Shown piece by piece: positions 30,203 through 41,930 of a DNA stretch of 64,000 nt (positions are counted from its first letter, which is position 1; each line of letters starts with the position of its first letter). A model generated the notes under the pieces. The model ran no database searches. It was not told the origin of the DNA and worked only from the letters and a program-made list of their open reading frames with translations. Both the position numbers and the translations under genes were made by a program. Origin of the DNA: Magnolia sinica (taxonomy: Eukaryota; Streptophyta; Magnoliopsida; Magnoliales; Magnoliaceae); NCBI RefSeq assembly GCF_029962835.1, contig NC_080577.1, forward strand, positions 30,300,501 to 30,364,500, read 5' to 3'.

Positions 30203-31212
30203 CCACAGGAACGTCAACGTTGATGAAGTTTAAGCTTATTTTCGATTTTTAGCTGGTTACCTAATGTTGTATTATTTCGGACGACGGCTGTCTGTAAGTG
30301 GGAGTTCCTGAAACACGAAGCTCTGTCGGACCCACTGGATGGATATCCATGTAAAATCCCTTCCGTCCATCAGTTTTTCCAGCTCATGTTACGATGGGAG
30401 CCCAAAAATGACCAGATCTGAGACCCAAGTGTGCCACAACACAAGAAAAGTGGAGACCAAACGCCCACCATTCAAACCTTATTGGGCCCTAAGGTTGATA
30501 TTTGTTTTATTTTAATTTATTTATTATTATTATTTTATTTTATTTTTTTGCATCATCCTAGCGGGAATCACCAATTGAACGGGTTGGATGGCATATAAAC
30601 ACCACGGCCGTGAGCCCCGGGAGATTTCAACGGTAGGCGTTTACATCCCCACTGTTTCTTGTGGTAGTGTGGTGTGCTCCTCTTGGGTCTTATTGCAGCA
30701 TGAGCCATCAAAACTGATGGATTTAGTGGTTCGCACATGGACATCGCGGTGGGCCCCATTGAGCTTGGTGTGCGGGACCTCCTTCAAACAAGTGTTTATT
30801 ATTTCATTGTATTTGTACATGCACATGTAACTGGTTCATAGAAATTTTTATTTTTATTTTTTGTTAGGCCAGGAGAGAAAGATGGTTGCGTCCCACAAAT
30901 AATAATATTTGTTTTTAGGTCATGTTGTGGTGATGTAGCAGGGTTTATTTAAACCATTGCTAGGATTTTTCAACTATGCAGGTTTTACTTGACAAAAATG
31001 GCGAGTAGGAATCTCAATCTAAGCCGTTCATCAGACTTGGCACTTCTTTGATCGTCTATTGCCCAAAAATCACACCGAAGGGTGATCCTAAGCATCCCAT
31101 CTGCTAGCTCATCTTTTATCATAATTAAAAGAACATATAAACATTCATAAATTCATCAATTGTGGTTTTTTTTAATATTGATGCAGTTCTTGGGAAGTGG
31201 TCCATCCAATAT
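30203..31212. other. Downstream of the 183-codon frame, copy A, no gene seen
   Basis: Holds a T-rich stretch at 30500-30550, a MITE-like GTGGGCCCCATTGAGC segment near 30751 and simple AT-rich DNA. At about 30841-30862 it has a T-rich run where copy B has a long (AT)n. Confidence 0.4.
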
Positions 31213-31764
31213 TGATGCAGGGAAGGACTTGATGAGGTTGCTCACTGTCTTCCTTGATCAATAAACACCTTAAATCCACAATGCAATCTTGAATTTACAA
31301 GAGAAAATTCTTGAATGGACGAGAAATATAAACATTTTAAAGGAAATTTATTGATAGATTGATAGATTCTGGAAAAAAAAAAAATGAGTTAAAATTTTTT
31401 AAATAATCCTTTAAAAAAAAAATCCTAAAATGTAATTAAAAGAGTCTTAATTAAAAAAAAAAAAAAAAAAGGAAAGAAATTCTAAAATTTGTGCAAATTT
31501 TTACCGTATGTTGACCTGTCATCAACTTGTCGAAATGACTAAAAAACGTCTAGATACTAAAATTGAAAATTCTATGAATTTCGACCTATCGACAAATCTG
31601 TAAACCTATCTAAATTGGAAGAAATAAGTCAACAAGCAATTTAGAATTTCTGGAGGAATTTTGACATGTCGACCGGTCGAATAATGTTGAAATTTGTCGA
31701 ATTTTCCTTGGGTTTCTTCCAGTCCATGCGCATTAGGAACGTGCTTGATTCACGTCATACATCA
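31213..31764 (-). repeat. LTR of a CRM-like remnant, copy A
   Basis: Related to the E2 LTR: it starts TGATGCAGGGAAGGAC (compare TGACGTAGGGGAGGAC) and ends CATACATCA, followed by a polypurine complement CCCCTCCACTTGAAAA as in E2. About 550 bp. It contains TCGACCGGTCGA near 31670-31681. Confidence 0.68.
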
Positions 31765-32945
31765 GGCCCCTCCACTTGAAAAAAACTCATCCTCAAGTTT
31801 AGTTTACAATACGTGTTCAACTTTCTCGAGTTCTTCAATGGACTTGGTTCACAATACGTATTCAACTTTGGGTGTTGATATTTATTAGCCTCTTCCTTGT
31901 ACTCAACAATGGGCTTCTCTGATTTCTCCTCAACACCAACATGAATAGTTACTACCCAAACTGCTATATTCTTTACTACAACACTTATTCCAAGTAGTTT
32001 AGGCAATGAAAACAAGTCAAGTATTGCAGGTTTAGGAGCTCGGGCATACACAACCTCAACTTGGGCCTGGTCAGTAGATTCATTCTTTGTGTTGTTGAAT
32101 ACATATTCAACCTGAGAAAGACCAATCTTTTGCATAAGGGACAATTATTCAGGAAGTTTGGCAAGAGCAATCGCCTTTAACTCATGCAACACTGCATGCT
32201 TTACATCTTCTGGAATGTTCACAGACTCCCCCATCTACTTCCTTTGCCACTATTGCTCGTCTCCTCCCAAGTGTTTGACAAAATCCCGTTCATTTACACC
32301 AGATTGTTCATCCACTTTATAAGTATTAGGTTTGTTCTATATTACCACAAGGGTCACACGTGCGCTACTAACAAATCCGATGGCCTGTCGCAACTCCTTC
32401 TCGACCGGGTCGACTCTTGCCAACAAACAATGTAATTTCTCTATATAACCCCTCACTAATCGGCTCTCCTCACCCCTCGCCGATAAACAAGAGGATTCCT
32501 CTGCATGACCTCTCATTAATTGGCAATCCAGCCAACAATTTTGGTATTGTCGGAACAATACTTGATCATAACCGCCAATGAGGAATCATGCATGCAACAA
32601 TTGCTTTATCAACGGTCTCATGTAGATTAGCACTTTCATTTGTCTTGTCCGTGCGAGTTGAAGCTGCTCCCACTAAGCCAAATCTCTTCCCTTCAACTTC
32701 TATGCCACAAGTTTAACTTTCTTCTCTTCAGCGATATCTATGTAGTTAAAGAAATGTTTGACTTCAAGGAGCCAATCAAGAAAGTAATCATTTTGGAGTT
32801 GACCGTCGAAGTTAAGAATATCGACTTTCATCCAAATTCTTGATCCGCCCAATCTACTTGATCTTGGAGGATCATGTCATCGATCTCCTCGTCATTGGAT
32901 CCCACATCCTCAGGTGTGATTTTATAATTCACCGCCAGCATCTAA
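31765..32945 (-). pseudogene. CRM-like remnant: integrase tail joined to gag, copy A
   Basis: On the minus strand, 32144-31755 aligns with the end of the E2 integrase (LSQVEYVFNN against [24 protein letters not shown] against LVPLSKLPGMSIAA; YKEEANKY against YKEQADKY). Next upstream, 32945-32337 is gag, not the integrase core: FRQYQNC against FQQYQNC, and the capsid words for VEVKHFFNYIDIAEEKKVKL-type sequence near 32740. Protease, RT, RNase H and most of integrase are missing, so this is an internal-deletion derivative, with further stops. Confidence 0.62.
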
Positions 32946-34093
32946 ATTGTAATAAATTGTAAATCGTATTATTTCTCTAACAACAACTAAATATATAGTG
33001 GAGGGGGGAGATCTAAAGGGGATCTAAATAATTCTTTACAAATACATATATAAACAAATAAGATAATGTCCTAATGAAATTAAATACCCTAATCTAATCT
33101 AATATATTCAAACAATTTCAAATCACAACAAAATTGTATATTTCAAATACCTTCAAATCTAAACTACCAACTGACTTTTAAAAATAACAATAAAAATGAA
33201 ATGACCAAAATAAACCTACAAAAGCTCAAAATTACAAAGAACTCTGCCAAAATATAAATAACCTTGTGTGAACCTTCATCTTAATCGGGGCTTGAAATAA
33301 GCAAGGCACACTTTGCCTACATAACAAAGGTCCCTCTATCTGAACTTTATGGGAACCTAAAATACATAAGAAGTAGTTCAAGAATGACTAAACATGAGAC
33401 TTGCAGGATAAATTCAATCATCAAAAAAGAGAATTTGATTGAGCATCGAGTAGCAAAAGAATTTAGGTCAAAATACCAAATTCTAGCCACATCATGATCC
33501 ATGTGGGTGCATTAGAAAAACTCCCTTTATATTAATGATGGAATGGAGAGTATGCTTGCTTATATGCAAGGGCACATGTGGCATAAAACGTCACCTTAAT
33601 CTGGAAGAAGCAACTCGGGCATGACTAAATATAAGACCTGTGAAGAGGTGGATTTAATTATTATTATTATTTTTAAAAGAAGAAGATTTGATTGAGCATC
33701 GAAGAGCAAAAGAATTCAAGTCGAAATAACAAATTCAGTCTGGATGCATCCCAGTAAGTGAATTTCAGCATAATGCACCCATTCAGGGGCGTTAGAAAAG
33801 GCATCTCTAAATTAATGATGGAACGGAAAGTATGCTTGGCTATACACAAAAGCACTATAAATTTGGATAATAGGTAAATATTGCAGAGGACGCTGGGAAG
33901 GGAAGAACTGGGGAAGATGTAATTCCATTTTTTAAACTTGATGCACGTCCATTTAATTGTCTAACTTACTTACATTAATCAAATGGTTAGGATTGCCTAG
34001 TCAGCATGATTTTTAGGCTATGATCCATCAATAAGAAGGTTCATGATTTTGCCGGTGTGGATTGTATTAGGTGTTATCCGGGTAACACCTTAG
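32946..34093. other. AT-rich DNA, no gene seen, copy A
   Basis: Contains two related blocks (about 33370-33560 and 33600-33850) sharing GATTTGATTGAGCATCGA, AATTTCAGCATAATGCACCC-type and TTAATGATGGAA(C/T)GGA words, that is, an old local duplication. No frame supported. Confidence 0.45.
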
Positions 34094-34543
34094 TGGATGT
34101 TACCGTTATGGTGGGGCCAACATTGATGATGTGTCACAAATCCATGCCGTCCATCAAAATTTTCAGCCCTTTTTATATTGTGATTCAAAAAAATTAAGCA
34201 GTCCAAAATCTCAGGTGGACCACACCATAGGAAACCGTGGTGATTGAACACCCATCATTAAAAACTTTCAAGGGCCCACCATAATTTTTATTTGCCATCC
34301 AACCCATTTATAAGGTCAAATGGATCTGGAAGGAGGGAAATTACAAAGATCCACTGGATCTAAAACTTTTGTAGCTCAAAAAAGTTTTTAATGGGATTCA
34401 CCACTGGAAACGTGTGGTCCACTTGAGATTTGCATCTGCTTTAAGTTTTGGCATCTTCCTAGAATTATATGGAAAAACGAATGGAGGACATAGATATACA
34501 GTACATTCATCAAAGTGGGGCCCACACGGAAAGGGTAACACCC
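34094..34543. mobile_element. MITE-like palindromic element M2, copy A
   Basis: The left end GGATGTTACCGTTATGG and right end CGGAAAGGGTAACACCC are imperfect inverted repeats, and the interior is also mirrored (GGTGGACCACACCATAGG ... CGTGTGGTCCACTTGAG). A separate 20-bp palindrome GGTGTTATCCGGGTAACACC sits just left, at 34070-34089. No target duplication was found. Confidence 0.55.
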
Positions 34544-34608
34544 GCTGTAGATAGGTTTAAACCACGTGATCAAATGAGTTGAGGGATCAATAAGTTTTGA
34601 CACCGGCC

Positions 34609-35143
34609 CGTGGACACGGACGCGGATTGCGTCCTACCCCGCCCGGATGGTAATCCGTATGGGCAGGGCTACGTGGAGGCCACAGTGATGTAAGTGTTTT
34701 ATCCATACCGTTCATTGCTTTTCTCATATCACTTTAAGACATTATACTAAAAATGAGGCAGGTTCACAGCTCCAGTGGACCACACCAAAGGAAGCTGCAG
34801 TGATAATGACATCCCATTGAAACCTTTATAAGTGCCACCGTGATGGCTTTTCACCATCCAACCTATTCATAAGGTCATGTAGATGTGGATGAAGTGAAAA
34901 ACAAATATCAGATTGATCCGAAACTTCTCCAGCTCCCAAGAAGTTTTTAAATGGTGGACATTCAATCCCCAATTTGTGGTCCACATAATCCTTGGAACTG
35001 CCTCATTTTTTGGATCACATCTTTAAATGATCTGAGAAAAATTATGAACGGCATGGATAAAACACTTACATCACGGTGGGGCCACAGCCGGGACGTATTA
35101 CCGTCCAGGCGGGGGTAGGACGCAATCCACGTCCCGTGGACAC
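34609..35143. mobile_element. Mutator-like MITE M3 with 9-bp target duplication, copy A
   Basis: CGTGGACAC occurs at 34609-34617 and 35135-35143. Between them, 34618-35134 starts GGACGCGGATTGCGTCCTAC and ends in the inverse (GTAGGACGCAATCCACGTCC), giving terminal inverted repeats of at least 40 bp with few mismatches. A 9-bp duplication is typical of Mutator-like transposons. The interior has no frame, so it is non-autonomous. Confidence 0.75.
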
Positions 35144-36699
35144 TTCATGTCGAATCCCCACCAATCTGCCATCTACGTGGGCAAATCATTAGATGGTTTC
35201 AGTTGAATTTTTTGTATGTTGGGTTCCTATTCATGTCTAAACAAGAGTTACAATACCGATGTCATGGGTTAGAGTAGCTACTGTGGTGTGTCTGTGGGAG
35301 TGGATGTATAAAAAAATAAAATAAAATAAAAAATTAACTTATACCATGCATACAATTTACATGTGACCGTGTATCCACCACCGCATTCTGCTTGAGATAA
35401 ATAATAATAGTAAAAAAATAAATAAATGAGGTGGTTTGCATATGCGTGAGGCTACTAACAATGGTGGGGATCGTTTGTTGTTGAGCTCAGAGTCCATTTC
35501 TGTGATGCTTCTGGAATAAAACAAAACTGAGGTTTTACCCAGCAGGTTCAGGGAATCTCTCAAGAAACATCCCTGGCCGCCCTTTTAGAATTTTAGATTT
35601 TTGTTGAACTATTCTTTCAAATGTATGATGTTCCAAGAAAGTACAATAATGCTGTAAAATTTTCAAAACTTGTTACGGAAGTAAAGGTCGACAACTTTAG
35701 ACCCAAATGCAAAACCAAGAAACGCCCCTTGGCGAAGCAAACTGTCTTCCAAGGCTACCAAAAATAGAAAGATATATGAAGCTAAACGCAATGTTTTTGA
35801 TAAATCCACTTCTTCAACTAGTTTTGTAAGCTTATATTAGGGCATAGTTCTAAATATTAGGTAAATCCAAAACTCAGGTAAGCCACAAGATAGGAAAAGT
35901 GAGAATGTAAATGTCTACCATGGAAATCTTTCCAAAGCCTATCATGATGCTTATATGTAATTCAAACCGTTCATAAGATTATTTACAATGGGATGAATTG
36001 AAGAAGTAAATATCATCATTATTCAAAACTTAGGTGACTTTTGTTGGGCACTTTTATCAGTTTGGATGTTTTGGTCATCCGTGAAGTCCTATTGGGTGTG
36101 CCAAAAGTTGTTATGCAATTTTTCGGTTAAGGGTTTTGGTCACGCGTGGAGTGTGTGGGTGTGTCAAAATTGACTGTACGGATCGATTTCAACTTAACAA
36201 TTTGACCGCTAGACTTCGACGAGCGTAACGGCTACCTCAATTTTGTTAGTATTTGACAAAGAGTCAATTCCATACATACACCAATTAAGTACAAAAGATG
36301 AAAAGTTTTATAAATCATGAATTTACTAATAAGTACATACTAACAAGGGAATATGGTGCATATAACATTAAAAACATGGAGCATGCATATATGGTCATTT
36401 AAAAGGATATACCATTTGAAATATGAATGACCAATAATAGTCTAACAATAAACATGTGATACTTAAAATTAAATAACTTTATACCTAAATTATTAAAAGA
36501 AAGTGGCTAAATCCTTAGGTTTTAACTATTAAGCATATAATGATGATAACATCCTGGAATTTACCTATAAAGCTCTCAATGAGGCTAAAATCTTCATATT
36601 TTCCTATAAGGCTCACTTAATGAGGCTAAACTCGTCAAATTTAACTATTAAATCTATAGGGACCTTCTAAGGTCACATATCTAAGGTGTTATAGTCTTC
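35144..36699. other. Noncoding DNA, no gene seen
   Basis: The left 200 bp belongs to the duplication, ending in an (AAAAT)n-like run near 35310-35335. The rest is AT-rich with no convincing frame. Paired AATTTACCTATAAAGCTCTCAATGAGG-type words near 36560-36630 suggest a short local repeat. Confidence 0.45.
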
Positions 36700-36885
36700 T
36701 AAGAATCTAAAGAGGGAAATCTTGGTGGAGACCATTAGAATATGTAAATGTCTAGTGCCTTCATCACTAGAGGAGTCTTCTGAATCAAATTCAAACTCCT
36801 CCCTATCATCCCATGTCACTGCCATAGTATTGCCTTTAGATCTTACTTTGGTAGTGCATTCGGAGGCAACATGTCCATAACCCTC
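36700..36885 (-). pseudogene. Copia-type gag fragment (zinc-knuckle end)
   Basis: The minus strand reads EGYGHVASECTTKVRSKG, then NTMAVTWDDREEFEFDSEDS and SSSDEG. This resembles the second half of a CCHC knuckle and the acidic tail of Ty1/copia Gag. The first two cysteines are missing because the frame is cut at 36886 by an LTR-like start. Short, so moderate confidence. Confidence 0.45.
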
Positions 36886-38050
36886 TGTAATGCCCCAGTT
36901 TTCTTAACCTGAGTTTAGTACTCGTTTTTTAAAAATCCGAGTGTTAACATTTAAAGATAGTCCAAATTTTACATATAATTTCTTTCTTTTCTTTTTAGAG
37001 TGAGCAGTTCAGTAGAAGAAAAATAAATCAGGCATAAAAGAAATTTGCATACACATTCAGAATATACGAGCAGCTTCCTATAGGGCTTATACTAACAAAT
37101 ACAAGCAATAAACAATTTATTGCATAAACATAATAAAATGAAGTCATGCTTGAGCTGCAAGATCACATAGCTTTTCTTGGGACAGATATGGTCACACATC
37201 CCTGAAATCTATTTCTTGCTCCTCATCAGTTTGAACATGAGTATTAATAAAATCACTTGCACCATCTGTACGGTTGTATATTCAAAGAATTAGTTACCAT
37301 CTCAATGTGAATTTCCCTCAAGATTACACACCACCGCATTAGTTAAGTATAATTTAAATAAGAAAATATAAAAACAATTCACAATGCGATCTTATTTAAA
37401 TGCATGAATGCACATCCACTAGGGATATTCATCCAGTTGGCTTTTGAATAAAACCCATTAGTGGGGTGAAGCCCATATGCAAGTGGCTAGTCACCAGCAA
37501 AAATACATTAAATATGTGCATAGTGATTAACTCACAAAAATTAAGTCAATTATCGGTGATATAGGAGCTAGGGAAACATATCATGACAATGTATATATGC
37601 TACAACATCTAGAATTAGTCACCCATCATCGTCCGAATGCCATGAATGTATGATTAGCCCAACCATTATTATTTCAATTGTAACCAACCAATTTATAAAA
37701 GCTCAAAGGTCACTATGGGGGGCTCGTCACCTAGTATAGGCTGACAACATGGGCATAATGTCATATACCACCATCCTCAGCTCATGAGACTCGAAAACTA
37801 GGATGTTTAATGGTAAGCTCCTCAACTAGTGATTAATCATAGTTCAAAAAGTGAGACTTACCATTGTGAGGTTATATGATAATAATCCATTAAGCCATAT
37901 AGGGCAAATATTCAATTGAAGCCACATAAAAGATATGTTAAATCAAAACCATATAGGGTAAATATTCCATCAAAGGATGCGCTAAAAATGGATTATCCCC
38001 AAAAGCCACATATGCACAAACAATCCATAAGATAGTAAATCCATGATAAA
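36886..38050 (+). mobile_element. LTR-like 5' segment (TGTAATGCCCC start), partner end not found
   Basis: TGTAATGCCCCAG at 36886 resembles starts of Del/Tekay-type LTRs and begins exactly where the copia gag is interrupted, after CCCTC. I found no matching end followed by CCCTC. It may be the 5' LTR of the decayed Del-like element whose gag lies at 45395, now split by two solo LTRs; that link is inference. Confidence 0.35.
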
Positions 38051-39479
38051 TGTCACGCCCCAAACTTAGAAAATGGGCTCATAAAATTTTCGATCGCCGA
38101 ATCCGGTGCCGACAGCCTTCGTAGTGCCCCATTCTCAGATCCCGGCACTCGCATACTAGATTCCGATCTTGGGATCCTATAAGGAGGATTTTAGTATAAT
38201 TTTTTTTTGTAATGGAGCATAACCACAAGCATAACCAAGTCATAAAACAACATCACCATATATCCACTATAACAAAAACTTTAAGTACAATGCGGAAAAG
38301 AAAATATAGGGTGATCAAAAAGCTCCAAAATAAACTGATGCGCACTCCTGCCTCAGCGCTGTTGCTGTCCAACGCTACCTGCACGCAACGGTCATGCATA
38401 AGCTTACAAAAGTTTAGAGGGTGGTGTAAGTGTGTGCGCAAGGTAAGCGCCAAGTGTACAATATCAGAGTAATGCGGAAATATGCGGTAGGTCCATGAAT
38501 GCTATCAGCTGTACCAAAGCTATATGATGCAAGGCATGAATGCTATCGGCCATACCAAGGCTATGCGATGCGAGGCCTATGTAACCGAATGTCATATGCA
38601 AGATGCAAAGCAAGCATGCTAGTCCTCATCAAGTACACATATCAATACAGTTCCTCTCTGGATATCACTAGGGTCTAAAACATTCACACTGACTGTCTCC
38701 TCCCTAGCTGCACAGCCAAGCAAGTGAAAAAGACCACACTATCCGCCTGACCAGTAGTCTGCCAATACCTACCTGGCTCATCGATAGCGGACTCATTTGC
38801 GAGCTGATCAAACTCAGCCTAACTTATAGCCCCCTCACTTGGGCGGATAAGGCCACACCCCCTTCCAACCGACCACGACACAGTGGGAGACGTGGCCTAC
38901 TTGTATTTGGCACTCGGGTGCTCGTGTATCCACTCGGTCTAGACGTTGGAGCATCTCCTTATACCAAAAAGGTTCTGGGACTTTCACCTAAGGACATCCT
39001 AAGTGCCCACAGTGCTAAAACTAAACATTTTCGGTATCTGATATGACCATCCACGATGTGTCTGTGGAGCCACGGCCCTGATGTCGCTAGGGCATGTAGT
39101 GATCAAGTCACACATAGGCGAGATGCATAAGTCACACTGCACAATCATGCAGCAATCCTGCGCATACCACGCGATCATGTGAGCACTCCATCTCATAAGG
39201 AGTCCCGTAAATGTTTCAGCCCAACGGCTTATGCTATGATCAAACATTCCTCACATCAAGCATACATATGATGTGGATGGGCATGAATCGTGGAGCTATA
39301 CTAAGCATGTTATAAAGTGATGAACTAACAACAAGTATGGGCCTATCAATGGGCCTTAAGGAGAGTCATAATGCGGACATTTAACAAATATTATTCTTAC
39401 AATGTAGACATCAAACCAACATTGTTTCCTAGGCATGGCCCGCCATAAAACATCATTACACAAACCATAGGGAATCACA

Positions 39480-39775
39480 CATTGCAATGGACCTATATAT
39501 ATCTCATTGGGCCTCGACCCATAGGCCTTAGATACATTAAATGAGCCGCCTTATATGGGCCTTATATAAATTGAGTGGGCCGCATCAATGGGCCTTATGT
39601 ACATTACAATGGGCCATATCCCATTGGCCTTTAAATACATCACAATGGGCCTCGTAACATGGGCCTTACATATATCAAATGGGCCACATTAATGGGCCTC
39701 ACCAACGGGCCTTATGTATTTCACATGGACCACACCAATTGTGCCCCATGTATATTAAATGGGCTGCACCAAATA
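39480..39775. repeat. Degenerate GGGCC-rich short repeat
   Basis: Words such as AATGGGCC(T/A) recur every 20-40 bp, separated by TTATRTANAT-type spacers. The pattern is irregular, like a decayed minisatellite. Confidence 0.55.
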
Positions 39776-40033
39776 TAAGTGGTGATAATGATTTCCACCA
39801 TTGAAATTCCTAAGGCCCACCATAACATATGTTTCCCATCCCACCTGTTCAAACATTAACATAGTGATAGATGAAGTGGAAACAACTATCAGCTTAATAG
39901 GAAACTCCTATGGCCCTTAGAAATTTTGAACGGTGGACGTCATTGTCCACTACCTAAAATGGTGGGGTCCACTTGAGTTATGGATCTGACTCAATCTTTA
40001 GCTCATGCCCAAAAATGAGCTTTAGAAATGGAT

Positions 40034-40245
40034 GGACGGTTTGGATGCAGCAGATGCATCATGGTGGGTCCCACCGTCCAGGTGTGGACGGTGTGGATAA
40101 AACACATAAACCATGGTGGGGTTCACCGTCCACTGCCGTGGACGGTGTGGAGATAACATGTACAGCGGGTGGGTTCCACTGTCCCGTACTAGGAATGGTG
40201 TGAATAAAATACATACATCACTGTGGGTCCCATGTGGGGCCCACC
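40034..40245. repeat. Four-unit tandem repeat, about 53 bp
   Basis: Units begin GGACGGT at 40034, 40086 and 40140, and GGAATGGTGTG at 40192. Each contains a GTGTGGAT-like word, AACACATA-like word, and GGTGGG(T/G)(C/T)CCAC. The repeated unit is itself the terminal arm of the MITE-like family. Confidence 0.7.
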
Positions 40246-40927
40246 ATAATGCTTATATGCCATCTAATCCATTCATAAGGTCACACATACCTAGGTAAAA
40301 AGGGAAAACAAATTTCATCTTGATCCAAAACTTCTATGGCCACAAAAATGGTTTCAATGGCAACCATTCAAACACCGCTGTTTCCAATGATGTGGGCCAC
40401 CTAAGCATCAGATCGGCCTGATCTTCGGAGGGGGCCCACTACAGGGAGGTTCCCACCAAATGGACGGGGTGGATACATAATATACATCAAGGTGGGGCCC
40501 ACGGCTGGGACTGTGGGTCCCTGTCGTCTGCCTACTACATGCAGCAGCGGTCTGCTGCTTCTGACGCAGCAGCAGGCGCTGCCTTGCACATATATATATA
40601 TTTGAAAACCCATTTTTCGGAGGTTTTTCATATGTGGGGCCCGCATCAAGTAGATCTACCCCAGCCATTGGTCTTTACAGACCATAACAAATCCGTCAAG
40701 CCCAATATTGGGTATCTTTCGGCATGTAGAAAAATGTAGGTGCATTTAAACGGTGAAAATCACTATTTTTTTTGAAGCACGGCCTGCCAAAAAGTTGGAT
40801 TAGCCCCATTTTTCGGCTCAACATCTAAAATAGTCTGAGGAAAGGGATGGACGGCGTGGATTGAATTTATATATATCAAGGTGGGGCCTGAATGAGTGGC
40901 CCACCCCAAAATCTAAAAGGAATCGTT

Positions 40928-40947
40928 ATATATATATATATATATAC
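40928..40947. repeat. (AT)n microsatellite
   Basis: A short pure AT run in the solo LTR. Confidence 0.85.
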
Positions 40948-41157
40948 AGTTCACGTTCAGCGTCTCTAGACGCTGGATGGCTTGGCATAGCACATAAATA
41001 TAAGGTGGGCCCTGCTCAGGTGGGCCACCAAATGATGGATAGTGTGTATACAATACATATAAAGCGGGCCTCACCTACAAATGACTTGGATCCAATACAT
41101 GCTTCATGGTGGGGTGCATCCAAGCGGGCCACACAACCATTTCATCACAAAAAGGAA

Positions 41158-41164
<7 letters not shown>

Positions 41165-41206
<42 letters not shown>
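41165..41206. repeat. (AG)n microsatellite
   Basis: About twenty consecutive AG units in the solo LTR. A shorter (GA)n lies near 41740-41760. Confidence 0.9.
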
Positions 41207-41210
<4 letters not shown>

Positions 41211-41897
41211 TGGGACATGCATGATGGAGGGACCCCGACACTATGGGCCCTCCCTTGAAATCGATCATACATCAAGTGGGTCTCATTGCACGTGGGCCCA
41301 TCAAATTGAAAATTAATGGTGGAAATCCTTTCTCCACCAAAATGAAAGGTCTAAATGACCCTATTTAATCAAGAAAATAAACATCATGATGGGGTCCATG
41401 GAGAATGGCCCCATCATGGAATGATCATGAGCATCAAGGTGGGCCATCGGCCACACCTAGGGTCCAAAGTGAGATTCATACCATCAATCGGTAGGCCTTA
41501 CTTGGACCTTTATTTAAAAATAATGGAATATAAACCTATAGAAGCACCCACCGTTCGATCTTCTCGGTCTGTTGGAACGTCGGTCTCCTTGTGCTTCACT
41601 TTAATGGTGGAAGATGAAAAATGAATGGCTAGGATGAGGGATTTTGGGATGAAAAAGTGGGCCACATAATTCACATTTTTCTCTCCATGGGAAGGCTTGG
41701 ACGTGTGCATCTCTTGCTAGCTTGGGAGTTGTGTTGAAAAATGAGAGAGAGAGAGAGAGTTGTAAGGAGAGAGAGTGATGGGTGAGGTGATGGTGTACTT
41801 GACATGTATGGGTGTGTAAGAGAGAAGGTGAGAGAGAGAGTTGACTTGGTGGTTGCTTGCGGATGGGGTGAAAGGTGATGTGTACTTGACATGAAGT

Positions 41898-41930
41898 GAT
41901 TGATTGATGGATTGATTGATTGATTGATGG
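41898..41930. repeat. (GATT)n microsatellite
   Basis: GATTGATTGATGGATTGATT-type tetranucleotide run near the right end of the solo LTR. Confidence 0.8.

Larger units (their letters stand above)
25997..35353. repeat. Large duplication, copy A
   Basis: Matches 54722-64000 in direct orientation over its whole length, with scattered substitutions and a few indels. The left border lies near TCAGTTTTGAAGGCC against CCAGTTTCGAAGGCC. The right border cannot be found because copy B runs off the window. The offset drifts from 28725 to about 28647 through indels, including about 20 bp near 27085 and about 85 bp near 27910 missing from copy B. Confidence 0.92.

Noticed and set aside
34070..34089. Palindrome GGTGTTATCCGGGTAACACC as a recombination or attachment site
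   Set aside because: More likely part of the nearby M2 inverted-repeat tip; nothing else suggests a site-specific system.
40861..41316. 151-codon frame across (AT)n and (AG)n tracts
   Set aside because: It encodes Ile-Tyr and Arg-Glu runs from microsatellites inside a solo LTR; no protein family.
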